Shown here: positions 30,401 through 42,500 of the stretch, one piece after another
Layout of the letters: each line of letters begins with the position of its first letter
Numbering within the stretch: the stretch's first letter is position 1
Origin: Aquila chrysaetos chrysaetos
Lineage: Eukaryota > Chordata > Aves > Accipitriformes > Accipitridae
Reading direction: 5' to 3'
Assembly (NCBI RefSeq): GCF_900496995.4
Contig: NC_044029.1
Span: 1,178,001 to 1,242,000 of the forward strand
DNA: 64,000 nucleotides
The notes under the pieces: generated by a model
Databases searched by the model: none
What the model saw: only the letters and a program-made list of their open reading frames with translations
Told to the model about the DNA's origin: nothing
Translations under genes and position numbers: made by a program

Positions 30401-33160
30401 AATACCACAGACAGTGAAAACAGGCTTTGTCTGTCCCAGCAAGACAAGCTTGTACTTCTGCTTTCGTCCAAGCTAGACATCTTTCATGCTCTGATCCTCA
30501 GAAAGATGGACCTGCTGCCCACCAGGCTCTGGTCATGAATGCTGCCTCCCAGTAGAAAATGGATGAGTCCTCAGGTGAAAGTAAAAGATCAAGCATAAGA
30601 TGATGTTTTGGTTTGTGTGGTGGGGCTTTGATGGCAGGGGAGGGTCTGCAGGGGTGGCTCCTGTGAGAAGCTGCTCAAAGCTCCCCCGGCTCCAAGTCAG
30701 ACCTGCCTCTGGCCAAGGCTGAGCCCGTCAGCAATGGTGGTAACATCTCTGGGAGAACAGATTTAAGAGGGGAAACGTGCAGTGAGTCGGGGGATTGGAA
30801 TGTGAGAGGAACCCCTGTGCAGATACCGAGGTCAGTGAAGAAGGAGGGGAGGAGGAGCGCCGGAGGAGGGGATGCCCCCGCAGCCCACGGTGAGGCGGCA
30901 GGCTCTTCCCCCCAGCCCCGTGGTGAGACGGCAGGCTGTCCCCCCCAGCCATGGCGGGGAGCGGGGGAGCAGATGCCCACCTGCAGCCCGGGGAGAGAGG
31001 AGCCCACGCCGGAGCAGGGGGATGCCCCCCAAGATGGCCGGGACTCCATGGGAAAGCCTGCGCTGGAGCAGGCTGTGCCTGAAGGACTGCAGCCCGTGGA
31101 AGGGACCCACGCTGGAGAAATTTGTGAAGGACTGTCTCCCGTGGGAGGGACCCCACGGTGGAGCAGGGGACAGGTGAGGAGTCCTGCCCCTGAGGAGGAA
31201 GGAGCAGCAGAGACAAGGTGGGATGAACTGACCCCAACCCCCATTCCCCATCCCCCTGCGCTGCTGGAGGAGAGGAGGTGGAGAGAACTGGGAGTAGAAT
31301 TGAGCCAGGAAGGGGGGGGGGGGGGGGGGGGGGGGGGTGTTCTAAGGTTTGATTTTACTTCCTAATGTCTTTATTTTTATTTGATTGGTAGTAAATTAAA
31401 TTGATTTTGTTTCTTCCCCAAGTTGAGGCTGTCTTTTGCCAGTGACCATCATTGGTGAGTGATCCCTCCCTGTCCTTGTATCGACCCACAAGTGTTTCTT
31501 TATATTTTCTCCTCCTCATCCAGAGGGGGAGGAGTAAGCGAGTGGCTTTGGGGTGTTTTGTTGCCGGCTGGGCTGAAACCAGGACAAATGAGTACTCTGC
31601 AATTGCCAGCTTGTTTTCCCCTGAAAGCTGACCTATTGTATTTGAGCCAGAGTACCAAACTCTCCTTGTTTTCAGAGCTGTAGGCATGAGATGAGCTGAG
31701 AGAGAACACTAATGATTTAACTATTACATTTCTGCAGTCGTCAATTAGTTGTGACTCCTGTTCTTAACTGAGAATACCATGTAGTCCTGAAATACTTCTT
31801 CCAATATTGGACTGAATTGAATTGATCAGGCTGGCTGCTGCCTCTGTGTCACATTCTGTAGGCTGGAAACTGATTTTAGGTCTTCAAGGTTTGCAGTGTA
31901 TGCAAATTCTTCCCTTCTGGAGTCACTATCATTTGGAACATGACAGAAGATCAATTAAACAATATGCAAGCAGTTTTGTTCCTGCTTTACTCCGGGTCTT
32001 TAGGGAAGACTAACAGCTATTGTTTCAGACCTATTAAGTTTGAGGGAAGGACTTCATCTGGAGTGCCTGTCATCCTTCTGTGCTGCAATTTGCCAGGTCC
32101 TCTCCTCTGATCCCATGAGTGGAAGGAGTGGTGTGGAGCCCCAGAGCCAGCTCTGGCTGAACAGCAGTGGAGGCTAAAATCAATTTTGCCATTTCACACA
32201 ATTTCAGACTACTTTTGCCACGGGAAGGGAAAGGAGGAAGAGCCAGCGTGTTGAGCTGAGCACTGAGAGAAATGTCTTAAAAAGCATGAAGTGGGATGGG
32301 AAGGTGCAACTGCTTGGACACATCTAACTGCACATCTGACCACAGCAATAGCTGATGAAACTTGTCTACTGCAACCAGTCTGGCTTTCCAGGGCTCTGGC
32401 ATAAGCAAATGCAACATCAGGAGCAGACCCTCAGCCACGTGCTGTCCCAGGACTGTACCTGCAGTTGGCCTTGGGAGAACTCTTAGGTGCAAGCAGAAGG
32501 ACATAACTTCCTTAGCAGTCAAAACAGTAGCAGGACGGGACCCCAAGCAAGGAGAATGTTTTGTGCTTCCACCTATCAAGGGATGCTTGCAACATCTAGC
32601 CACTGTATGAACTGACAGATATGGGTCACTTCACGGGAAACTGTAGCCTGACAAAACATTGCATTACTCAGTCTTCAGTTGCTTTGCCTCTTGAATGTAG
32701 ATGTTTGATGCATCTGACTTTGCTGTGTCTATTCCTCCCTCTCCAGAATATGAGTTTAATTCTGTGTAGACCCACCAGTATATACAAACTGAATTATATT
32801 TCTAAGGATAAAGTAGATTGTTTGCTAGGACTCCCATAAATTTACCAATAAACACCAAAAGGCAAGAATGATTCACTTACACCAATTCCACTGCTTCTGA
32901 GATTGCATGCTGAAGGTCAGAGTCATACTTCCTGCAGTAAAGATACTTGCAGCTGTTTACACCATATTTTGCTGGCCTGCTTGGTAAGACCCCTGCAAAG
33001 GCTGACAAAGAGCTTTTTCTGTGTTTTTTTCTAACTAATGGCTTGGAGGAGGGTGGGTCAGGTGGGTTGATAATTTGTGATATTAGTTTTGGAAACGTAA
33101 CATTCTAGCTGAAAATATATCCAGTTTTATTCCCCTGTGTCTTCTGGTTTTCCTCTGTTT
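27460..33160. other. Gene-free DNA, probable C12orf60 intron
   Basis: No exon is recognised. It holds one LTR fossil (30604-31586). The rest is unremarkable AT-rich sequence. If the C12orf60 transcript starts in a CpG island at 22-24 kb, this is intronic. Confidence 0.45.
30604..31586 (+). mobile_element. Solo LTR of an endogenous retrovirus, copy C (longer, related family)
   Basis: A fossil LTR of about 983 bases. It starts TGTTTTGG and ends AACCAGGACA. Its final 50 bases resemble copies A and B, so the families are related. The first two thirds are GC-rich and built of imperfect repeats (CAGCCCGTGG, GGAGCAGG and GGGACCCACG motifs recur), with long but meaningless open frames. A run of 26 G lies at 31312-31337. 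The five bases on each side match at four of five positions (gatga/aatga), a likely decayed target duplication. No internal viral genes are attached. Confidence 0.7.
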
Positions 33161-33163
33161 CAG

Positions 33164-33981
33164 AGTCAGACCCCACTCCAGAAATGTTAGCTCGCCTTGG
33201 TTTTAAGAGTGATAAAGAAAGGCTGGTCAGGGCCTGCCAGAATCTGCATGACTTAGTGTACATCTATGTCTCTTCAACCAACAAAATGTTCCGACACCTC
33301 AATGTTCATCTTGGCACCAACTTCCCCATAATGTCAGTAAAAGAAAACTTCAGCATTAAAGAGAATCTGCAGCTCCTGGTCAGTGCTTTGAAGGAGATGC
33401 AAGCCACCGTGGAAGCAAAAGACAAAGACATACAGGAAAGCATCAGCCACAGTTTGCATGCTAAGATTGCTGGTCCCATCACCTCCCTGCAGGACAAGAT
33501 CACTGCAGTAAAGGAACTTCATGAGAATTATAAGGGGGTTGTAGAAAGTATCATGGGTGTACTCGTTGCAGTGATGTTGAAACATGACAATTTCCCTGAC
33601 ACAGTAGAGTCTGCTGTTCATCAGTTATTGAGTTCACCTGCCTTATCCCTCCAAGTATCAGAACTTCTCATGGACTATGCTGATATTGTGAAGATGCTGC
33701 AACAAAACGAGACACCAAGTACCACTGAAAGCAGCCCCTCCTCGAGTGGAACATCACAACATCTCAGGCTTCGCTCCCTACCCTCCTCCTCTTCACTTCT
33801 TGTTTTCCTACAGGCTATCCTTGGAGGACACAGACCCATAAAGAAAAGCCTGAAAATAGCAGCTGACTACTTAGAGGAGGCTTTCAGGGTGCTGAAGCCA
33901 CCTTGTGAAGCATTCCAAACCTTTGTTAAAATGGTTGAAGCCTGCATTCCAGTGATAACAGATAAGCAGCGAGAGACATAA
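33164..33981 (+). CDS. C12orf60: C12orf60 homologue (uncharacterised helical protein)
   Basis: Homologue of human C12orf60, a protein of unknown function. The coding part, 33184-33981, is 265 residues in one exon, which begins after a good acceptor (TCCTCTGTTTCAG) at 33163. Similar stretches to human include KERL near the start, SVKENFSIKENLQLLVSALKEMQATVEAKDKDIQ (human VKNNSYIKDFFEQ... KEMQSVVDARHDKIQ in part), VKELHENYKGV and the C-terminal AADYLEEAFRVLKP. It is mostly helical. A Ser-rich linker lies at about residues 178-208 and is longer than in human. A GVLVAVML stretch near residue 125 is mildly hydrophobic. The gene is convergent with ART4, whose coding end is 2 kb away. The 5' non-coding exons were not located with certainty. 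The family evolves quickly, so the match is judged from motifs and synteny. Confidence 0.9.
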
Positions 33982-35950
33982 ATGTGCTGATGTGTCAGAA
34001 ATCCATCTTGATTCCTGTAATTCTTACATAGGAAAGAGTTTAAGCATCTTTGAACACACGTACAAGAGCATCTGCAGCAGCTGCTTCTAGTCTTTTCATC
34101 TTTTTTGAAATCTGGGCTTAGTATCTTTGAGCATTTAGGGGGCAAAATCAAGTTCTGACAACTTATTATTTGAAATCACTAGTAAGCCAAGAGCAACAAG
34201 AAAGTAACATGAAATATAAATAGAAAACAAGCTAATAGTAAAATAGCTCTGTATTAAATCTGGTTTAGCTGCCTGGGCAAGCATGTCTCAGGATTTCAGG
34301 GGCAGTAGTTCAGTTTCACAGAACATGTTACTAGGTTTTAGATGATGAGAGGATGGCCTCTGCATTACAGATGCCTAAATCTGACACACAAGACGCTGAG
34401 CCTCAAAATCCTCCATTTAATCTGCTAAAACCTGAAGACATCCAAATTCCTGAAATGCCTACCTTTCTAATGTTAATATTCCTCCGGTGCCTAAATTCTG
34501 CATTCCTTGCCACAGGATTTCCAAAGGAATGCCAGCACCAAGCTTATATGGAGTTGCTCCGAGAGTCCAGCAGTTCACACAGGTGATTTTGGCTGTCCTT
34601 ACTTTTGGCTAACCAGCTGATGGGCAACTTGTGCAGCCCTCATGTTCAGATCTTGTTCGGATAGCTTGCTTGTAGCTTACTGTTTTGCACAGGGGCTGGT
34701 GAGTACAGAACTCCAGCTTCCTGCCAAGATCAGCAGTGGCTGAAAGCTGGGGTCATTTGTGAAATGTGTCAGTGAGTTTCAGTTCAATTATTTGGTGACT
34801 CCACTGCAAAGTTAAATCACCATGACTAGTCTCCTTGGACCAGTGAGATAACCGCTCTGACTGTAGCCTCAGCCCAGGGCTAGTGTCAGTGGGGGTGAGG
34901 GACGGGGGGTGAAGAAGCAAGCAAGGCATGTTGGAAAGGGGAATTGCAGGCAGAAAATGTTTCTTATAATTTCCACACTTACTTTTTGGAGATGGGAGAA
35001 CTTCATAGCTGTTCTGGCTTGAGTGTCTAAGGCTCCAGAACTGCTAAATGAACGCATAAAGTGAAAGGAGTCTATAGCTAAACCAGAAGTTCCAGTTCCA
35101 ATTTGTGATGTTCATTCAACCTCCAGCATTAGACATTGCGGACCAGCAAAGTAGAAAGGCAGGTAACTGAATTTCAGTCACATCCAACACCCAAGAAGAC
35201 AGCAGTGGGCTCACAGGCTCTCCTTCGTTTTGGTGTAAAATGACCAGCATGTATTCATCAGCCACTAGAGTACTGTTATGAACACAGGATCTGCCTGACT
35301 TTTTCAGAAAAAATGCTGAAGTCAAGCATGAAAGCTGAAGACAGGCCTGACAAGTCTTGTGATCCTCTGCTGCTAAGTTCATGTCTCAAGGCAGCTTCAT
35401 GCTTCCGTCCCCCGTGTGCGAGATGCTGACAGTCAGCTTGAGATGAGAGCTATGGCTTTGGTGCAGGAGGTCACGCAGCGGGGAAAGACCGCCGTGCAGC
35501 AGCCTCTGACTTTACTGTCCCCTGGGACCCTGCACTCAAAGGAGATATGCAAGGCTGCACACTTACCCGCTCAACTTTACCACCATGGTGCCTTTTGCAT
35601 CCCACAGACAGACTCTTTCTCACTAAAAATAAAGCTACTAAGAGATCTGTAAAGAGTCCAAAGTCCATGTGTGTCTTACCTGAATGCCTAAGGGAAAAGC
35701 TGCCTACAGTGAAGGGTGTCACTGCTCTACTCTTCAGAAAGGCCATGGATAATGCCCTCCTACCTGAATGGGTCCAGGGAACACCTGTTTTGATAAATGA
35801 TGCTGAATGTTCCAATCTCAGCTGGAGAGCTGCAGCTGAAAGCAAAGGCAGGATTGAAACTTCTGTAACAACAGGAACTCCAGAGACTCATTTCCTGCAA
35901 ATTCTTCTTGCCCGCTGTTCCAGTGTATATATCTAGATGCAGCCAGAGAA
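33982..35950. other. Convergent 3' region of C12orf60 and ART4
   Basis: Probably 3' untranslated sequence of C12orf60 at the left (ATTAAA at 34253-34258) and of ART4 at the right, plus spacer. Open frames on both strands around 35416-35940 have no recognisable motifs and overlap each other. Confidence 0.45.
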
Positions 35951-38900
35951 TCAGTCGTTGTGGGCCAAGCACAGGAAAACTCCAACTACGCTAGGAAGAA
36001 CAGCAGAGGCGAGGGCAGTGGAACCACTGTTCTTGCTTCTCGAAGCTGAAAGAAAGTCAAGAGAGCAGTCATTTAGACCCCTTTTGGCTGCCTAAAACTT
36101 CCTGCACTTGCTAACACAGCCTTTGCCCAGAAGAGCCATTTCCTCAAATCTACCTACTACTTTGGCTCAGGTCCAGGCACAAACTCTCATTCCTGAATGA
36201 TTATTTTGTGCTTAAAGGTTGCATTGACACACTATTGCTCAGAGAGACAAAAGCAACAGTCCTGTATTGGTGGTGGACTCACAGAAGTACAGAGCTGTGG
36301 AACAGGCTCAGTGAGGTCTTCAGTACAACAGTTATCTATGCAGCCAGGACACTACAGGGTGTGCTTTGCCAAAGGATACCTTTCATCCCTTCTGCCACAG
36401 GAGAGAGAACACAACTAAAGCCGCAATAGTTTTGTCCTGAGGCTTGAAGTGTGGCAGCCTTGCAAGCCACCAGAATAAACATCTGAATTCAAGCTGCCTT
36501 CAGATCTCATCTGCCCTTGCAGTAGGAATGCTGGGGACCCACTTGCCTGTGTCCTATGACATCCTTGCAATGGCAGATGGGATAAATGGAAGCTGCAAAG
36601 AACCCTGAGACCTGCTATGTATCAGGGGGATTTGCCTTTAGTCAGCTGTGGGGTGCTCCCAGGTTTCATGACAAATGGATGAAAACTGGTTCATGTGCCT
36701 CTTGCAGGCAAACACGGCGGGGAAGCTACAGATTTGGCCTTGAGTGTTGCCCCATGTAGGTGCAGCTGGTGAGGGCTGCTGGGGGTCCTTGGGACCGGAC
36801 TGTTCTGCACCCCCCGCATGAAAGGCTGTATACAATACCTGCCACGAGCTGGCACTGGTACTTGCTGTAGTTCCCCATGGAATGCAGATGCAGCCGGTTA
36901 CCGTGCTGTGTCCGAAAGAAGCTTTTGACGAGGAATATCTCGTAAGGGGGAATGAGGACTTCCTTCTCAGACGTGTAGTGAGAAAAGCCTTGCACAGCTG
37001 CTCCCAGGCAAGTTGTCACCGTGAACAAAGTTTCATTCCCAAACTTCCGGGCTTCATTCCAGAGGCGGGAGGTGGAAGTGAAACGGCCAAATCGCACCCT
37101 GCTACCTACCATGGCCTCAATATGTAAGTCTTTCACACCCCTGTGCACCCGGTAGCACTTACGTTTCCCCATGCTTTCCTTGCTGCTCTGCCATTGCTTC
37201 ATTATCTGGATAGCAGTCGTCAGGTAAAAGTGAAAATATTTGAAACTGAAGTTGTGTCTGTAGTGCTCTGGAGAGCTTCCTGCCGTAGATGTGGCCCAGT
37301 TCAGCTGAGAGTGCAGGGAAGAGTTCATGGTGTAAGCCATGAGGACTATGGCATGGCTCTCATGCATCTCCCTCAGGAGACCTACAGGGCTTTTTAACAA
37401 AGCTTCCTGAGCCTTCTTCCAGAGACTCAAATAGTCCTTGTTAGCAGCTATTTCCTTTTGGAAATAGTCTCCTCGCTCCAGTTCTTCCATCACCTGCTCT
37501 CTGCATCCCAGGTACTGGTCATCAAAGGAATGCAGAGCCATATCCATCATGAGGTGGGACACAGCCTGCAACATAAAAGCAAAGGAAGATTAACATCAGA
37601 AGTGTGAACTTTTTGTGTACCTCTATGGATGCAAACCAGGTTTTCCCCTACCCGCTTCTTGCTTCTTTGTCATTACTGGCAGAGCAAGCACAGCAGATAG
37701 GCATCTTTGACAAGCCCTTCCTGAGCAACCTCAGGTTACTGTCCAAGCCCCACCTCAGGCATATGCCAGCTAGGATACCTGAGTTCTTCTTTTATGTGGA
37801 TTAGTAGCATTAAAATCTTCAGGAGAGTTTGCTCTTCAGAGGATGGGGGTATAAAGACTGCAGGACAGACCCATGGTCCATTTATTTCAATATTGTGCTC
37901 ATGATTAGTAAGTGGTTTTGAAGAAAGAAAGAATAAGCAAAACAATGTGCTCGAGGCAGTGCAGCCTGAACACATCTCAGGGGTGAATTTCTTCCTCCTG
38001 TCTCGTCATAACTCTTGGACGTGTTTCGGCTCCAGAGAATGATGTTCAGTACTACAATATAGTAGCACTGTGCCAAAACTTTCATTCACCCAGTTTGTCT
38101 TACTGAGGCCAGCTGGGCTTGTCATGTAAATAAACATTAAACACATGAGTAGGGTTTTACACAAATGGGTGCTATAACAGGAAAATAACATCTAATATAC
38201 CCTATCTATGAAATGGCACACTATGCTGGTTTTGGCTGGGATAAAGTTAATTTTCTTCATAGTAGCTGGTATGGGGCTGTGTTTTGGATTTGTACTGGAA
38301 ACAGTGTTGGTAACTCAGGGATGTTTTTGTTACTGCTGAGCAGTGCTTACACAGAGCCAAGGCCTTTTCTGCTTCTCACCCCACCCCAGCAGCGAGCAGG
38401 CTGGGGGGGGGCACAAGGAGTCGTTAGGGGAGACAGCCGGGACAGCTGACCCCAACTGACCCAAGGGATATTCCAGACCATAGGACGTCATGCTCAGCAT
38501 ATAGCCCTGGGGGAAGGAGGAGGAAGGGGGGACGTTCAGAGTTACAGCATTTGCCTTCCCAAGTCACCGTTTGACGTGATGGAGCCCTGCTTTCCTGGGG
38601 ATGGCTGAACACCTGCCTGCCCATAGAAAGTGGGGAATGAATTCCTTGGTTTGCTTTGCTTGTGCGCGTGGCTTTTGCTTTACCTATTAAACTGTCTTTA
38701 TTGCAACCCACAAGTTTTCTCACTTTTACCTTTCCAATTCTCACCCCCATCCCACCAGGGGGGGAGCGAGTGAGCGGCTGTGTGGGGCTTAGTTGCTGGC
38801 TGGAGTTAAACCATGACACACACTAATTATCTGTTTCTAGCATTTCTAATTAATAAAAACCTTGTGTAATAAGACCTAAGAAATGCTCTGAGTTATGACA

Positions 38901-39532
38901 TTGTTCTTTTTGCTTTTTGATCTCCTAGTAGACTAGTCAAGTACTATAGTCAGTTGATAGTTGAATTCTACATGTAGATCTCAATCTCAAATATTCATCT
39001 CAAATATTCGACCTAGACGCATAACCAGATTGATACCTTTATTAACCTCTCAAGTTATACTGGCCCATAAACTATACAGAGATGCAGTTTATTTCTCCTT
39101 GATACCATAATTTCTTTGAGACAAAGCTAAAAGGCAGCCACAAATAATAGAGCAATATTGTCACTGTCCTATACAACAACACAGTGCTTTTGTCAGAGCC
39201 TTGACTGAGACTGGCTGGAAAAGGAGAGGAACAGTTCCATGAGACGTACTCACAAACACACCCTGGGAAACTACCTGGCTCCAAACAAGAGGAAATTTCC
39301 AACCAAGTAGTTAAAAGGAATTAGGACAGGTAAGAAATTGAACAGAGCAACTGAAAGCAGAAGAGTTTAAGCTGAACCCAGAGCTCCTTAAAGAATATGT
39401 TTCAAATGCAAAAAAAAAAAAAAAAGTTTTTCTCAGTAGGATGAGCAATTTCACATAAAGAACAACGTTTACCCCTCTTACCAGCCTTTGCATGGAGATC
39501 AGCAACAGAAGGCTGGCCAGCAGCACTGGCAT
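35951..39532 (-). CDS. ART4: ADP-ribosyltransferase 4 (Dombrock blood group), GPI-anchored
   Basis: ART4 is a GPI-anchored surface ecto-ADP-ribosyltransferase that carries the Dombrock antigens in human. Coding exons: 39532-39482 (signal peptide MPVLLASLLLLISMQRL), 37565-36839 (catalytic domain) and 36045-35951 (C-terminal tail). Phases join cleanly to 290 residues (human about 314). FDDQYLGC, GDYFQKEI, FSFKYFHFYLTTAIQ and EVLIPPYE match human. The R-S-ExE triad looks complete: Arg159 in HRG, Ser181 in FTSTS, and Glu217-Lys-Glu219. N-glycosylation sites include NSS, NFS, NET and NYS. The last exon has a small Ser/Asn-rich region (SRSKNSGS) and then a hydrophobic end (VLPSVVGVFLCLA), a good GPI-attachment signal. 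An upstream in-frame ATG (39565) would add 11 residues. Intron 1 holds a solo LTR. Confidence 0.93.
38224..38820 (+). mobile_element. Solo LTR of an endogenous retrovirus, copy B
   Basis: A fossil LTR of about 597 bases in ART4 intron 1, antisense to the gene, and the same family as the copy at 19001. It starts TGCTGG and ends near ACCATGACACA. The five bases CACTA occur on both sides (38219-38223 and 38821-38825), a target-site duplication; because of local CA repeats a seven-base reading (CACACTA) is also possible. It has an ATTAAA signal near 38685. No internal viral genes are present. Confidence 0.85.
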
Positions 39533-39569
39533 CCTAGAGTCCACCCAAGACACTGTAAAGAACATTGAG

Positions 39570-42500
39570 CTCAAGTAGAGGTCATCTACAACTGTTTCTT
39601 TCCCTTTTTTCTTGAAGTGGAAAATTCTGCTGTTTGTAATTTGCACCCAGGTTTTGGTGACAATTCTTCAACCAAAGATCATTCACCAGATTCTTACAGC
39701 AATTCAGAGGTTGTTAATCAAACCAAACAGACAGTTTACTGGTAGAAGTGTGCCCACAATCCGTAAGGAAGGGTCTGATTGCACCAACTCCCACTGGTTA
39801 GATGTTCTTCACCTTGATCATTCTCTTAATTCCAAGGTATCTGGTGTTCTTCTTGCAAAGGGAAGAAAACCCTGGCTTGGAGAAGTCTAAGGCAGTTCTC
39901 TCCTGAGGACCGATGTGTCAGGATGAGGTGGAGAGCACTCCCTGGTCAAGAGCTTAAAAAGCCCTTTTAAAGAAGTGCAGAGCTCTGATAAAGCCAACAC
40001 AGAAATGCAGGGTAGGTTGGGATCCCATCTGGAAGCAGAGATAACGTAACTGTCCTCCTCCTTACCTCCCTCTGGTTTCTAATAATCTGCTGCCAATCCT
40101 ACCCTTCCACCACTGCGGAGTGGCACTGTTGTTGAACTGTTTACATTGGGTATACCCAGAATGAGTGTGTAAATACAGATTCTATACTGAGACTAACCCC
40201 TCTCTAGTAGCTGCTTTCCAGTCACCCTTCCAAATAACGGCAGTGAGTTACTCACCTGCAAAGCCCCATGGCCTCTGATAACTCTTCTGCATGGAAAAAG
40301 AGCCAAGACGAGGTGTCAGGGCCTTGTTCTGACTACAGAGAAGTGAAATCCATTTTCCATTGCCTGCCAGTGGTAGGCTGGGTGAGTGGGGGCACCTGCA
40401 GACACAGTGCGATTCCCTGAGAAAAGAGAAGTTTGTGCAGCTGCTTGGATTCTGTGGACAGAGAGCATTTGCCAAGTATTGCTGAAACAGACTGAGAGAT
40501 GACATAAAGGTCTCATACAGGGTTGCCTTCAAAGTCATCTATTACACTGCACCAGCTAATGCTGCTGACAATATGTGCAGCCACTGGTGATACGAGATGA
40601 TGGCATGAAGGCTGATGCAAAGTAATAAATGCAGCCTATCTACTTCTTGGAATTGCTCTATCATCTTGGGCTGTATTTCAGAAAGTGGTTCTTCAGCCTC
40701 TAAAAGTGAGTCCACAGAAGGGCTTGTGACTTTATTCAAAGGCATCTCCTCTCCTGTTTGTGTAGAGATAAAAAGGAGCTGAACTGTGACAGGCTCCAGT
40801 GGGAATTTGACAATCAGAATGACCAGCCCCACTAAAATGTCAATTCAGCTGCATATAATCCAGTTGCAGATTATGTCCCTATTTTTCCCTTCTGGCCTCT
40901 TAGTGTACGTTGTAGGATGAAGTGAATGAGGAAGAAAGCCCACTCGCTTGCATTTGCATTTTCAAATGCTTGAAAAGCAACGTAGTGTATTATTAACTAC
41001 AATAAATGCAATGGCCATAAGATGGCAGCAGAGGATTTTTAGTGGTACTTGAGTCTGCATTAACCAGGCGAAAATCGAGTCCCTCCATTCCCGCATTCAA
41101 TTTGTAACGTGTTTTGTGCGCTCAGATCCCCAAAGGTCGTACTGACTTCAGCCCATATAGAGATCTGGTGGCACAGAGCAGATGACATGATTGACGTCTT
41201 CGTGTGCAACCTCCCTGAAAAAAATATTTACTGAAAGGGAGAGAAAAACATAAAACTAACAGAAAGATGCAAATATAGACAAGAAGCTTCATTTTCTTTT
41301 TGTGCCAACAATTCTGTGCAACAACAACAAACCCCCTGACTTGTTAGTATGGCAGATATTAGGATTTCACTAATCTCTCTAGTATTTTTTCCAGCAAAAT
41401 TTTCACTGCTTTCAATGAGCCCTTTGTTCATTTTTATTAGATGGCATTCAGAGAGAATTTTGCTGGGAGCAGTGAAGCCCCATCAGTTTATGCCAATAGG
41501 AGAACCGGTCCCAGGTATTTGACCTAGACAAGCAGACGTACTTATTAACTGTCTTCTCCTTGGCCAAGGTCAGCATAGCCAGTGAAAGTCATAGCAGCTT
41601 GCCAAACAAGAGATGCTCACACTTACACTGGCATCTCTGGGCTTAACCCGTGTCCTTACTTTAGGGCAAGGTCCTTCAGAGAACTGCTGAACTCAGTAGA
41701 TGGTGAATCGGGCAGAGCCTTGCCCTCCTCTCCCTCACTGTCACCGTGTACTGGGACCGTGACCTGAATTTCAGTGTAGTCACTACGGATTCACACTGGG
41801 GCACAGGAGAGGAGATGGAAGCCTCACGCACCTGGATCCTGCTCTTCAAGGTTCATAAAAGAAGGCTTTATCTTCTAGGCATCCCTAACCGCAGATAAAG
41901 GTTGTACAGAGGAACAGAGAGAAGCAGCACACCAACCTGCTTTACATAAGCAGTATTTATTGCACTCAGCAGCTGGGGATGGCTGCACCAGCTTACATGC
42001 AACCAGAGAGATTCATTCGGTCTTTCTCAGTCTCCTGAAGGTCGGCAGTCCCTGTCCTTGGAGATGGGATCTGCCATCTACCTCTCAGGGAAGAAAAGCT
42101 GACAGAGCACATCAAGGGAGGCGCTGCAGAAGGTTGCTAAGGTATAATATTCATAGCAGAGGACAGAATGAAGTAGTGCAGAGGGAAGAGGATATGTATA
42201 TAAATACACACACTTTTTTATATATACATATAAGCATGAAAGAGATACAAGTTGCCTTGAATAAACCAAATGCTAATCCAACTTCAATCCATCTTTGAGC
42301 TGATTTTGGTTTTGTTTATTTCATGAAGTTTCTTGCTTTTTTTCTTTGCTTTTTTTGGAGCTGTTTAGACACTTTTACTTTCAAGTACCAGTGCTAAAGC
42401 ATCAGAGAGGAACAGATTATTTTTTTGTTCTGCTTGGGTATATTCAGTTTCACCAGAAACCAATTGTAACAAAAACAACAAGAGATTTCCAAGTTACTTT

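Noticed and set aside
30802-31365. Plus-strand open frame of 187 codons
   Set aside because: It lies wholly in the GC-rich repeated part of a solo LTR; the sequence is low in complexity and open in several frames and both strands.
33719-33813. A possible intron inside the C12orf60 coding region (strong acceptor CTACAG at 33813)
   Set aside because: The nearest GT sites upstream would break the reading frame or give an intron under 70 bases, while the unspliced frame stays open to a conserved C-terminus.
35416-35940. Overlapping open frames on both strands near the ART4 3' end
   Set aside because: They lack any motif and fall in probable 3' untranslated sequence of ART4.
40248-40832. Two consecutive minus-strand frames separated by one stop
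   Set aside because: Composition looks protein-like, but there is no family resemblance, no splice support and no conserved motif; chance is enough.
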